Source of the DNA: SSC4 sp964642445
Lineage (GTDB): Bacteria > Chloroflexota > Anaerolineae > SSC4 > Amarolineaceae
Reading direction: 5' to 3'
Assembly: GCA_964642445.1 (NCBI GenBank)
Contig: CAZXQZ010000100.1
Location: 1 to 16,543 of the forward strand
Length of the DNA stretch: 16,543 nt
In this document: piece by piece, positions 1-7,932 of the stretch
How the letters are laid out: every line of letters starts with the position of its first letter
Numbering within the stretch: the first letter of the stretch is position 1
Notes under the pieces: generated by a model
The model's input: the letters and a program-made list of their open reading frames with translations, nothing else
Told to the model about the DNA's origin: nothing
Databases searched by the model: none
Position numbers and translations under genes: made by a program

Positions 1-1842
1 GTAACCGCCATCCGTCGACAGTGAAATGTCGACACTGGCGCAGCTGACCGGTGCGGCGGTTGTGTTGGCGACGTCCCACGTTACCTGCGCGATGGTGTCA
101 CCCACCCAAAAGGCGTACGCAATATTTGGGCCCGTCACTCGAAACGGACCCGCCGCGGCTGTCACGTGAATCGTCACCGGGCTGCGATCGACGCCGCCGC
201 GACCGTCGCGCGCCGTCAGGCGAAAGGTCAGGTCGCGCGTGACGTTGGGTAAAATCTCACCGGGGACGGTGGTGTTGTTGATCAAGTCCTCCAGGCGGGG
301 GAATGTACGCGATGGGCTGGCCACCGGCGGCCACGAGCGGAAGAACGGTGGGTCCAGTGGATTGTTTGGAGGACCGGACGGGCCCAGATCAAACGCTTCC
401 CAGGCGTAGGTGAGCGCGTCGCTGTCGGGGTCCGTGGCCGAGCCGGTCAGGGAAAACGGCGTGCGTGCCGGGATGGTCATACCGCCCGCGCCGACATTGG
501 GCACTGGCGGATTGTTGCCGGTCGGTGTGACCACTCCGCACGTACTGCCTGTGCCCAGTGTCGTAAACGCCACGATTTCATCGAAGCTATTGGTGTGGAA
601 ATAGTCGTCGGTGTGGGGCTGCAGATTATCCGCACCGCAGATCCCTGCATAGCCCATGATCGTGGAGCCGCTGCCGGGTTCGAAGGCCGTTGGATCGTTA
701 CGGTTGTTACCCCCACAGGAACCCGTGACGCTGTTGAAAGTGTGGTTGCCCGCCAGCTGGTGTCCCATCTCGTGGGCGACATAGTCGACGTCGAAGGGGT
801 CGCCGATCGGCTGCGCTGAACCGGTGACGCCGCGTGCCTTGTTGTTGCCCAAGCACACTACACCCAGGCCAGCGAGCCCACCGCCCCCGGTGCTGAAGAC
901 GTGGCCGATGTCGTAGTTGTTGCTGCCAATCACTGCGTCAAGGTTGTTCTGGTTTTCTTGCAGCATCGCGTTTCCGTTGTTGTTGGTGTAGGGATCGTTG
1001 TTGGGATCGATGTAGATAATATCGACGTTGTTCGGAATGAGCTGCAGGCGCACCGCAATTTCTTTTGCATAAATCGCATTGACGCGGTTGATTGTAGTGA
1101 GAATGCCCCCCATCGCAGCTGCCACCGTATGGCTGTAGAACTGGGTATATTCACCGGTAGCCGCCACGGCCAGCCGGTAGGTGCGGAGCTGATCGCCTAC
1201 AGCCGTGCGCGGGTTGTGAGCAACCAGGCTCCTAATTTCAGCCGCCCTGGCCTCATCGCCGGCCGCTGGCAGAGGTTCGAAGAAGGATTCACCCGCGGCT
1301 GGCACAAAATCGCGCGTGTAGTAACTGATGTAGTGAACGGTATCGTTGCGACTGTAGGGATCGATGTAGACGGTGCCATCGAGCAAGAAGAAGATCGCGT
1401 GGAACCCGGTCGGTGTCCAGTCGAACCGGGTCGTGGCCGTGGGGTCATCGATCCCCTGACCTGCGTAGGACTTGATCTCAGGATATTGCGCGGCTAGCTC
1501 TGGCGCCATGATCGGTGATTCGACGATCCGAAAACGGCTAAAACCACCATCTGGCAGGGGTAACGCCAGCACGACCTGGCTTTGCTGAGCTTCGATGGTG
1601 AACTCCATCGGTGCTGCCACGAGTTGAGCCTGCAGTGCGTCCAGGTTCAGGCCCACCAGGCGATAGTGCGCCGGAACAATGTCGCGTGGACCCATTGCGC
1701 GGAACGATCGCTCCGCCACGTCGTACCAGACCGGCGCCGGCGCGGAGGCACCAAGCGGCGGGGCTGCCTGTGTGGCGGCGTAACCCAGCGTGCACAGGCT
1801 CACCAGCAACAGAATGACGGGGCCCAGCCGTTGGATCGCCAT
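1..1842 (-). CDS. Secreted reprolysin-like zinc metalloprotease (C-terminus cut by window edge)
   Basis: An open frame of 614 codons starts at ATG 1842-1840 and runs off the left edge without a stop, so the C-terminus is missing. Residues 1-26 (MAIQRLGPVILLLVSLCTLG then YAATQA) look like a signal peptide, so the product is probably exported. A propeptide-like region is followed by a metzincin catalytic domain at about 205-415. The zinc site HEMGHQLAGNHTF is at residues 357-369, with His357, His361 and His367 as expected ligands and Glu358 as catalytic base. The Met-turn IMGYAG begins at residue 395. This is the HExxHxxGxxH pattern of the M12B/reprolysin-like family. Ig/PKD-like beta domains start near residue 430 (TGSATDPDSDALTYAWEAF), and a second begins near 570. 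The gene starts 10 bases after the stop of the small ABM-like gene, with AGGG as a weak ribosome site, so the two are probably cotranscribed. The substrate is unknown. Confidence 0.9.
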   Translation of the reverse strand, partial: MAIQRLGPVILLLVSLCTLGYAATQAAPPLGASAPAPVWYDVAERSFRAMGPRDIVPAHYRLVGLNLDALQAQLVAAPMEFTIEAQQSQVVLALPLPDGGFSRFRIVESPIMAPELAAQYPEIKSYAGQGIDDPTATTRFDWTPTGFHAIFFLLDGTVYIDPYSRNDTVHYISYYTRDFVPAAGESFFEPLPAAGDEARAAEIRSLVAHNPRTAVGDQLRTYRLAVAATGEYTQFYSHTVAAAMGGILTTINRVNAIYAKEIAVRLQLIPNNVDIIYIDPNNDPYTNNNGNAMLQENQNNLDAVIGSNNYDIGHVFSTGGGGLAGLGVVCLGNNKARGVTGSAQPIGDPFDVDYVAHEMGHQLAGNHTFNSVTGSCGGNNRNDPTAFEPGSGSTIMGYAGICGADNLQPHTDDYFHTNSFDEIVAFTTLGTGSTCGVVTPTGNNPPVPNVGAGGMTIPARTPFSLTGSATDPDSDALTYAWEAFDLGPSGPPNNPLDPPFFRSWPPVASPSRTFPRLEDLINNTTVPGEILPNVTRDLTFRLTARDGRGGVDRSPVTIHVTAAAGPFRVTGPNIAYAFWVGDTIAQVTWDVANTTAAPVSCASVDISLSTDGGY

Positions 1843-1852
1843 GTTACGCGCC

Positions 1853-2146
1853 CTAAGCCGTTCGGTAAGCCTTCACCGCACCGGCGGTGATTTCCGGTGG
1901 TCCCGCCATGAGGCTGGCAATCTCCTGTCGTACCCAATCGGCGGCCATGCGGTTGGATTCATCAGCACCGGCCTGGTCTTGAAACACGCTGACCGAAGCT
2001 ACGACGTCGTTACCGGCATCGGGCGCGTAGTAGGCCACGAACCCTGGCGCCTGACTGATGATCGACACAAACCCCTCGTTTACGCGTTTGAGCAACTCGT
2101 CCACTGCGCCGGAGGTCACAGGGTAACGTCTTATACTGGCAAACAT
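1853..2146 (-). CDS. Small ABM-like (dimeric alpha/beta barrel) domain protein
   Basis: The product is 97 residues long. The start is ATG 2146-2144, chosen because AAAGGAGACG lies just upstream; a frame extension to 2212 has no such site. The protein begins MFASIRRYPVTSGAVDELL, followed by an amphipathic helix, then GFVAYYAPDAGNDVVASVSV and a second helix rich in Ala, Asp and Arg. This beta-alpha-beta-beta pattern and length match the antibiotic biosynthesis monooxygenase-like (ABM) fold. Members of that fold are often annotated only by structure and cover monooxygenases, heme-degrading proteins and proteins of no known activity. No catalytic or metal-binding residues can be assigned here. 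It precedes the metalloprotease gene by 10 bases. Fold call is moderately sure; function unknown. Confidence 0.75.
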   Translation of the reverse strand: MFASIRRYPVTSGAVDELLKRVNEGFVSIISQAPGFVAYYAPDAGNDVVASVSVFQDQAGADESNRMAADWVRQEIASLMAGPPEITAGAVKAYRTA

Positions 2147-2380
2147 GATCGTCTCCTTTCTATTGATCCTAAACACGGTATTGATGGCAGATTGGCGTCC
2201 AGCTGCTGCCATGTCAGAAATTCACAGCTTTGGCCCACTGGAGGTTGAATCGACATGCAGCATAGTCTTCCACATGGGGAGTATGCCAGGTCGATCGTTT
2301 CCAAAACGTTTGAAGGAGAATAGGCGAGGCGCAGCCACCGCTGGACGGGGCAGGTATGCTACCGGAGGCTGTCTGCAACG
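2147..2380. other. Intergenic region between BTAD regulator stop and ABM-like gene
   Basis: These 234 bases separate two minus-strand genes. The only clear signal is the Shine-Dalgarno GGAGA next to the ABM-like start. No promoter with good -35 and -10 spacing was found. No U-tailed hairpin follows the regulator stop; the only palindrome nearby is the tiny GGTA/TACC pair around 2353-2363. The promoter of the ABM-like/metalloprotease pair presumably lies here but could not be placed. Confidence 0.4.
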
Positions 2381-5300
2381 TCAGGAGACGTGGCTATCCA
2401 GGTCGTCAAGGATGCGCTGTGCCAGGGCTTGTTCCGCCGGAAGGCCGAACGCGCGCGCGAGCGCCAGCGACTGGTGCGCGTCGTCACGGGCGCACGCGTG
2501 GTCATCGCACAGTTGGTGGGCAACTGCCCGTCCGGCAAGCAACCAGGGTCGGTAGACGTGCAGGTCTGCCTGCACGGCCAGATCATATGCGGCCTGGAGC
2601 TGGATGCGTGCCTCTGCGCCGTGCCCCTGGCGTACAGCCACCCACCCCAGGTGTCCCAGGCAAAATACTTCCTGGGTGCGGTCATCCACCTGCCGCGCGA
2701 TCGCCAGGCTCTCGTTCAGCCAGGCCGCGGCCTGAACAGGATCGCCGCTGGCCGCCGCGGCGGCGCCCAGGTCACCCAGGGCAAAGCGGCGGTGCGCCAC
2801 CAACCCCGCCCACTCGCACAGAGCCAGCGCTTCCTGGGCATGACGGTGTGCAGCCTGATGATCGTCCTGCAGCAGATACGCGGTCGAGAGGTAACTGAGG
2901 CAGTGCACTTCCTCGATCGGGTTCTGCAGGACGACGGTGAGACGGCGCGCCGTCTCCAGCGCTTCTACGGCGCCCGCGTAATCACCAAGCGCTCGCCGCG
3001 CGCGTCCCAGCAGAGCATGGCTGTGTGCCTCGTCCAGGCGCTGCCCTGCCTGCCGGCACAACTCGATGGCCCGCTGCGCGACGGCACCTGCCTCGACAAA
3101 CCGGCAGAAGCGGTACAGAACGAACGCTTCACGGCGGGCACTGCGGGCCTGCAGGGCCAGATCGCCCAGTTCAGTGGCCAGCGCGTGCAGGCGCGCTACA
3201 TCCTGCTGGAAGGTACCGATCTGCCCCAGCAGCCGCCATGTCCAGTCGCGTTCGCTCAGGATGTCGGCTTGCAGTCGCAACAGCGCCTCATGCTGTGCAC
3301 GCGTCGGCGCCTCATCGGCCAGCTGCTGAGCCAGGGTCAGTGCCCTGTCGGACAACACAATCGTTTCGGTGTTGGCATAGACGCGGCGTGCTGCCTCGGC
3401 GGCGCACCGATACCAGCCTACCGCCGCTGCTCGCTCACCCGCCAACTCATAATGGCGCGCCAGCTCCCCACTCTGCGGTTCGGCGTGTTCACCGTAGATG
3501 GCCTGCAGCGCTTCGGCCACGCGTCCGTGCAGATACTGGCGGCGGCTGCGGCTGAGCCGGTCGTACACGACCTGGCGCAGGCTGTCGTGGCTGAAGTCAT
3601 AGCGTCGATCGTCCGCTTCGCGCACCACCTGGTGATGCCACAACTCGTCCAGACCCAGGAGTAATGTGTCACGCTCCAGGCTGCCCGCCAGGGCCACAGC
3701 ATCGGCACGAAACGAGCGGCCGATGACCGCCGCGATATCGAGCACCGCCCGCGCACGCGGCGACAGCATTGTCAGGCGCGCCTGCAGCACGGCCTGCAAG
3801 TGCGGCGAAAGTTCCGCCAGTGAGGGCATGCGGTCCGGCTGCGCGTTATCAGCGAACGCGGCGGGATGAGCGCGTACGGTTTCGACGACAAAGAGCGGGT
3901 TGCCCTCGCTGTGGCGATAAAGGGCTTCACTGGCCGATGGGCTGATGGCATAACCCAGCAGGCGGCTGGCCAGGATAGTGGTTTCTTCCCACGTCAGGCG
4001 AGCCAGCCTGATGTGGGTCAGGCGGCGCAGGCGTGCCATGTCGGCCAGCAGCGGCTTCAGGGGTTCCTCCACCGGCAGGTCAGCGTCGGCATGCGTAAGC
4101 ACGATCAAGAGGCGAACGCGCAGATCCATCCGCATGACGTGATGCAGCCAGGCGAGTGATTCCCCATCGGCCCACTGCGTATCGTCGAGAACCAGCACAA
4201 GGGGCTGTCGTTGGGCCACGGCCACCCCAACCAGCGCTGCGTACAGCCGTTGTCGGTCACCTGTGGCCGGAACCACTACCGGTCCATCGGCCAATTCGGG
4301 TAACAGACGGACCAGCTCCTGCTGCCAGGCCGGGTTTTTTCGATCCAGGACAAACCCTCGGAGCCAGGCGACGACCGCTGCGTACGGGAGTGCGTTCTCG
4401 ATCACATGCGCCTGGGCGGCGGCAACCGTTGCACCCTGGCGTGCCGCCCACGACACCAACTCTTCGACCAGGCGCGTTTTGCCGATGCCTGGTTCACCGC
4501 TCACTAACAAACAGTGTGCCGCCGGCGGACCCATCACCAGCCGGCGCCAGACGTCGAGAAGCTGCTGCCAGGTCACGGAGCGACCCACCAGGGGTGGATC
4601 GAGCGCGCCGGCGGTGGTGAGCCGGAGGACCGGCTGGCCGGTCTCTGCCACCACTTGCTCGTAGACTGCCACAGTGGGTGGGCTGGGAGGGACGCCAAAC
4701 TCGCGCTGCAAAATGCGACTACACTGGAAATAGGTGTGCAGTGCTCCGGCGCGGTCGCCGTTTGCCAGGTGCAGCCGCATCAGCCAGCGATATTGCGCTT
4801 CGCGCAGTGGATCTTCGAACACCAGCCGTTCGACCAGGCGGATGGCCTGGGTAAATTCAGCATCAGCCGCGCACAGCGTCGCGGCCCGTTCCAGGGTTTC
4901 GACATAGCGCTCATGCAAGCGGCCGCGGGCGGTCAGCAGCCACTCGCCCCAGTGACCGGGCAGCAGCTCGCCACGGTAGCTGGTGACAGCCTGCATCAGG
5001 CAATGGCGCTCTTCGGCAGGATTTGTGGCGTGCACGGCCTGCGCCAGCCTGTCCTCGAACTCGACGACGTCGCAGGCCCAAGGTGCTTGTGGCTGCCACT
5101 GTACGGTATGACGATCGATTTGGATGCACTGCATGCAGTGGGGCCAGGCTTCTGGCAGACGGTGCAGCAGGTTGCGGAGATTGGTCAGGGCCTGGGCTTC
5201 GCGGGTGTCAGGCCACAGGGCGAAGGCCACCTGGGCTCGCGGCACCGGTATCTGGCGCTGCAGCACCAGGTAGGCGATTAGCTCCTGCCAGCGGGTCTTC

Positions 5301-5398
5301 TCCAGTCCGGGTCGCGACACACCCTCTACGGTGAGGTGAAACCCACCGAGGAGCTGCAATTCGAAGCAGGGATGATGCACAGCGCCTTCTTGTGACAT
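2381..5398 (-). CDS. BTAD/SARP-type transcriptional regulator with STAND ATPase and TPR array
   Basis: This 1005-residue protein has four parts. An N-terminal winged-helix (OmpR-type) domain spans about residues 12-100 (FELQLLGGFHLTVEG at the start). A bacterial transcriptional activator domain (BTAD) spans about 108-254, with the typical LVFEDPLREAQYRWLMRLHL stretch. An AAA/STAND ATPase follows, with Walker A GEPGIGKT at 301-308 and Walker B LVLVLDD at 400-406, plus a HSEGNPLFVVE motif that is common in this class. From about residue 650 the rest is Ala-rich helical repeats of TPR type. By family knowledge such proteins are ligand- or partner-gated activators that bind DNA through the N-terminal domain. 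The target genes cannot be told from sequence. The gene is divergent from the radical SAM operon, 188 bp away. The start ATG 5398-5396 has only a weak GGGG ribosome site. Confidence 0.9.
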   Translation of the reverse strand: MSQEGAVHHPCFELQLLGGFHLTVEGVSRPGLEKTRWQELIAYLVLQRQIPVPRAQVAFALWPDTREAQALTNLRNLLHRLPEAWPHCMQCIQIDRHTVQWQPQAPWACDVVEFEDRLAQAVHATNPAEERHCLMQAVTSYRGELLPGHWGEWLLTARGRLHERYVETLERAATLCAADAEFTQAIRLVERLVFEDPLREAQYRWLMRLHLANGDRAGALHTYFQCSRILQREFGVPPSPPTVAVYEQVVAETGQPVLRLTTAGALDPPLVGRSVTWQQLLDVWRRLVMGPPAAHCLLVSGEPGIGKTRLVEELVSWAARQGATVAAAQAHVIENALPYAAVVAWLRGFVLDRKNPAWQQELVRLLPELADGPVVVPATGDRQRLYAALVGVAVAQRQPLVLVLDDTQWADGESLAWLHHVMRMDLRVRLLIVLTHADADLPVEEPLKPLLADMARLRRLTHIRLARLTWEETTILASRLLGYAISPSASEALYRHSEGNPLFVVETVRAHPAAFADNAQPDRMPSLAELSPHLQAVLQARLTMLSPRARAVLDIAAVIGRSFRADAVALAGSLERDTLLLGLDELWHHQVVREADDRRYDFSHDSLRQVVYDRLSRSRRQYLHGRVAEALQAIYGEHAEPQSGELARHYELAGERAAAVGWYRCAAEAARRVYANTETIVLSDRALTLAQQLADEAPTRAQHEALLRLQADILSERDWTWRLLGQIGTFQQDVARLHALATELGDLALQARSARREAFVLYRFCRFVEAGAVAQRAIELCRQAGQRLDEAHSHALLGRARRALGDYAGAVEALETARRLTVVLQNPIEEVHCLSYLSTAYLLQDDHQAAHRHAQEALALCEWAGLVAHRRFALGDLGAAAAASGDPVQAAAWLNESLAIARQVDDRTQEVFCLGHLGWVAVRQGHGAEARIQLQAAYDLAVQADLHVYRPWLLAGRAVAHQLCDDHACARDDAHQSLALARAFGLPAEQALAQRILDDLDSHVS

Positions 5399-5425
5399 TG
5401 GCGACCCCAGGTTGTAGGTCGATCA

Positions 5426-5431
5426 ATTGTA
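5426..5431 (-). promoter_or_regulatory. Candidate -10 element for the BTAD regulator gene
   Basis: On the minus strand the hexamer TACAAT (5 of 6 to consensus) lies 27 bases upstream of the regulator start. The position 17 bases further upstream falls inside a G-run (TAGGGG), so there is no normal -35. The promoter is therefore either weak, activator-dependent, or influenced by the G-rich element. Confidence 0.4.
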
Positions 5432-5436
5432 ACACA

Positions 5437-5474
5437 CCCAATCCCCAACCCCTAATCCCCACCCGCCAAACCCC
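5437..5474 (-). promoter_or_regulatory. G-quadruplex-capable tract upstream of the BTAD gene
   Basis: The plus strand shows C-runs at 5437-5439, 5443-5446, 5449-5452, 5457-5460, 5462-5464 and 5471-5474. On the minus strand this gives six runs of three or four G separated by short loops, which fits the G3+N1-7 quadruplex rule. It sits where the -35 region of the BTAD gene should be and lies just upstream of the divergent radical SAM promoter. Whether it folds in vivo is not known. Confidence 0.6.
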
Positions 5475-5485
5475 TTTTCGCGCGG

Positions 5486-5514
5486 TTGACGCGCCCGCCA
5501 TTGTTCGGTATAAT
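5486..5514 (+). promoter_or_regulatory. Near-consensus sigma70 promoter of the radical SAM operon
   Basis: TTGACG at 5486-5491 and TATAAT at 5509-5514 are separated by exactly 17 bases. That is 5 of 6 and 6 of 6 to the housekeeping consensus. Transcription would start near 5521 and leave a leader of about 66 bases before the GTG start at 5587. This also argues against translation starting at the upstream ATG at 5392. Confidence 0.8.
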
Positions 5515-5586
5515 TCCCCCCTGCGTCTCACGTGCCTGCCGGCGGCGGGGGACGCGGTATTTACCGATCGTTTGGAGGACAACACC

Positions 5587-6990
5587 GTGGCAGTTTTTAT
5601 GCCTTGGGGTAAAAAGAAAACATCTAACATCCTCTGGCTCGACCTGGGTGACCTGGGCGACCTGGTCAACCCCGGCGGGCCGCACGAGCAGTGGCAGGAT
5701 CATGGTCTGGGTCTGCTGCGCACGATCCTGCACCAGAACGGGATCATGACCGACCTGGCCTCGACACGGGCGGTGACGTCGTGGGATGAGTTAGCCCCGC
5801 AGTTGGCCGGCTATGACATGCTGCTCATGAACGTGCGTAGCTACACCTACCCCCCGGCACGTAAGTCGGCCGAACTGTTCAAGCAAATTAATCCGCACGG
5901 GCTTGTCCTGGCCGGCGGTATGCACGCCACCGTCGCGCCCCATGAAATGGAAGCGGTGGCCGCCTTTGACCGCATCTGTATCGGTGCCGGTGAACAGGTG
6001 ATCGTCGACCTGGTCAAGGACCCCACAGCGTTCCCGCGGGTCTTCACCGGTCAGGGCGCCAAATCGATGGCTGAGTGGCCGATGATCGACCGCGAACTGT
6101 GGCCGAAGCCGCGCGGCTGGCGCATGCAGCGCCGCTGGAAGTGGAAGTGGCCGATGGAACCGGAGTGTGGCTGGGGTCCTGGCCCGGTGGCAACGATTCT
6201 GACCAGCCGCGTCTGCCCGTGGCAGTGTGTTTTCTGCAACGAGAACTCGTACATTTCGAACATGGGTCGCAAATCGGTCGACCAGGTGATCGACGAGCTC
6301 AATTACCTCGACCGCAAATATGGTGTCGGCTCGGTGGTCATCCACGACTCGATGTTCTTCCAGAACCCGAGCTGGCTGAAGGAGTGGGTGGAAAAATACC
6401 CGCGCCAGACCAAACGCTGGACCTATTGGGCGGCGGGGCGGGCGGATACCGTGCGCCAATGGCCCGATCTCTTCGAAGCCCTGGTCAAAGAGACCAACTG
6501 GCGCACGATTTCGATTGGCTTCGAGTCGGGCAGCGATCGCGTGTTGCGTCTGCTCAACAAAGAGTGCACCGAAGAAGACAACTATTTTACCATCGACCTG
6601 GTCGATCGTATCGGTGACGAGCTGGAAGCGCGCGGTGAAAAACCGCCGGTCTTCTGGTCCAACATCATGTTGGGCATTCCCGGTGAAACGCACGAGGACG
6701 CCTTCAAGACGATGCGTATGCTCAAACACATGAAGCGTGTCATGCCGTCGATCTCGTTCTACGCACCGTATCCCGGCTCGGCCCTGGGTTACCAGCTCAT
6801 CGCCGAAGGCAAGAGCCTGATGAGCAAGGACAACTACCACCGCTTCCCGGACGACGAGAAGGTCAAGGGGGTCGATTACCAGTTCTACCGTGAGCTGTTG
6901 GCGGGCAGGTACGATGCCGAAGTCAACCGCGGGCTCAGCGATACGGCGCGTGGTGCCGACGTGTACCAGGGATCATTGGTCAAGGCATAG
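5587..6990 (+). CDS. B12-binding-domain radical SAM protein
   Basis: The product is 467 residues from GTG 5587, chosen because GGAGG at 5574-5578 lies 8 bases upstream and the promoter lies within the longer in-frame extension. An N-terminal cobalamin-binding-like Rossmann domain covers about residues 13-150, with AGGMHAT at 109-115. No DxHxxG base-off motif is visible, so cobalamin binding, if any, would be of the degenerate BchE-like kind. The radical SAM core carries CPWQCVFC, with Cys210, Cys214 and Cys217 as ligands of the [4Fe-4S] cluster that cleaves S-adenosylmethionine. Downstream core motifs include SIGFESGSDRVL and MLGIPGETHEDAF. A tryptophan-rich linker (six Trp in 172-196) joins the domains. 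It is the first gene of a three-gene unit; the next gene starts 3 bases after its stop. The substrate cannot be inferred; methylation or a complex rearrangement are options known for this superfamily. Confidence 0.9.
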   Translation: MAVFMPWGKKKTSNILWLDLGDLGDLVNPGGPHEQWQDHGLGLLRTILHQNGIMTDLASTRAVTSWDELAPQLAGYDMLLMNVRSYTYPPARKSAELFKQINPHGLVLAGGMHATVAPHEMEAVAAFDRICIGAGEQVIVDLVKDPTAFPRVFTGQGAKSMAEWPMIDRELWPKPRGWRMQRRWKWKWPMEPECGWGPGPVATILTSRVCPWQCVFCNENSYISNMGRKSVDQVIDELNYLDRKYGVGSVVIHDSMFFQNPSWLKEWVEKYPRQTKRWTYWAAGRADTVRQWPDLFEALVKETNWRTISIGFESGSDRVLRLLNKECTEEDNYFTIDLVDRIGDELEARGEKPPVFWSNIMLGIPGETHEDAFKTMRMLKHMKRVMPSISFYAPYPGSALGYQLIAEGKSLMSKDNYHRFPDDEKVKGVDYQFYRELLAGRYDAEVNRGLSDTARGADVYQGSLVKA

Positions 6991-6993
6991 GAC

Positions 6994-7200
6994 ATGAGCA
7001 GTTTCAGCAACCCTCATTATATGTATCTGTTCGAGATGACGAACGGCAAACAGAAGCTCGGGTATGGCCAGTCACCGGAGGACGCACTCGATATCCTGCG
7101 TACCCGGCTGAGCGAAGCCGAAATGGCCGCAATTTTGCCCGACCGTTGTCTGAAAATCAACCAGCGCGAGCTGCAGAAGTACATCCATAACCTGGGATAA
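6994..7200 (+). CDS. Small conserved-context protein of unknown family (68 aa)
   Basis: This 68-residue product lies between the radical SAM gene (3-base gap) and the hydrolase gene (4-base gap), so it is very likely translated as part of the operon. The sequence begins MSSFSNPHYMYLFEMTNGKQ, continues through a probable helix (SPEDALDILRTRL) and ends with KINQRELQKYIHNLG. It has a single Cys, no signal peptide, no membrane segment, and looks like a small folded cytoplasmic alpha/beta protein. I do not recognise the family. It may be an accessory or substrate-holding subunit for the enzymes on either side, but this is inference from position only. ATG 7021 is a possible later start. Confidence 0.75.
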   Translation: MSSFSNPHYMYLFEMTNGKQKLGYGQSPEDALDILRTRLSEAEMAAILPDRCLKINQRELQKYIHNLG

Positions 7201-7204
7201 CCGT

Positions 7205-7921
7205 GTGAACCGAGAATACCACCGTTGGTACAGCCCGCATCTTCATCGCGACATGGAAATGCTCGTTTTTGGCCACGCCGGCGCGCGGATGGTGGTTTTT
7301 CCCACGTCACGCGGCCGCTTCTTCGAGTGGGAAGACCGCGGCATGATTGAGTCCATGGGGCACCTCATCGATCGTGGCGATGTCCAGGTGTTTTGCGTGG
7401 ACAGTGTCGATGCCGAAAGCTGGTACGCCCGTGACCGCTGGCCGGGCGATCGTGCCTACCGGCACAGCCAGTACGACGCCTACATCCAGCACGAGGTCCT
7501 GCCACTGACGCGGCGCAACCCCAATCCTTTCCTGATCGTGACCGGCGCCAGCTTCGGGGCTTACCATGCGGTCAATTTTGCCTTCCGCCATCCCGAATTG
7601 GTCGGCCGCGTGCTGGCCATGAACGGGCTGTATACGATTCGCGGCTGGACCAACGGCCACTTCGACGACAACGTCTTCTTCAATAACCCCGAAGACTTCG
7701 TACGCGGCGAAAACGACCCGACGCGACTGGCACAGATGCGTGCCATGGACATCATCCTGACCACCAGCGAGAATGAGCCGCTGCGCGGCGCCACCGAACG
7801 TTTTTCGCAGATCCTGTGGGACAAAGGTATCCCACACGCGCTGCGCGTATGGAGCGGTTGGGCGCACGACTGGCCCTACTGGAAACAGATGATCAACCTC
7901 TACCTGGGTGGTCACGACTGA
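7205..7921 (+). CDS. Alpha/beta-hydrolase, putative esterase (EstD/PF00756-like)
   Basis: The product is 238 residues from GTG 7205, 4 bases after the preceding stop, suggesting translational coupling. The nucleophile elbow GASFGA at 114-119 places Ser116 as nucleophile. His221 in the C-terminal WAHDWPYW stretch matches the usual GHDW-type catalytic His. The acidic residue would be expected in the segment DIILTTSENEP (182-192), where Glu189 or Glu191 stands in the place where many relatives have Asp. No signal peptide is seen, so action is probably cytoplasmic. This fold hydrolyses esters or thioesters, and the substrate here is unknown. Its place in the radical SAM unit suggests it acts on the same product or precursor. 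A strong hairpin follows at once. Confidence 0.85.
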   Translation: MNREYHRWYSPHLHRDMEMLVFGHAGARMVVFPTSRGRFFEWEDRGMIESMGHLIDRGDVQVFCVDSVDAESWYARDRWPGDRAYRHSQYDAYIQHEVLPLTRRNPNPFLIVTGASFGAYHAVNFAFRHPELVGRVLAMNGLYTIRGWTNGHFDDNVFFNNPEDFVRGENDPTRLAQMRAMDIILTTSENEPLRGATERFSQILWDKGIPHALRVWSGWAHDWPYWKQMINLYLGGHD

Positions 7922-7932
7922 TCGATGCCTGG

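Noticed and set aside
2390..3664. A 424-codon plus-strand open frame inside the BTAD regulator
   Set aside because: It is antisense to the TPR part of a clear multi-domain gene, and its product shows no recognisable motif.
5392..5586. N-terminal extension of the radical SAM protein
   Set aside because: This stretch contains the promoter and the GGAGG ribosome site for the GTG at 5587, and its product is low-complexity.
5791..6840. A 349-codon minus-strand frame opposite the radical SAM gene
   Set aside because: It is a complement shadow of a gene with definite catalytic motifs; no ribosome site or domain was seen.
6994..7200. The 68-residue protein as a RiPP precursor peptide
   Set aside because: It lacks a leader/core split, a repeated or Cys/Ser/Thr-rich core and a Gly-Gly-type cleavage site. 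It looks like a folded domain instead.
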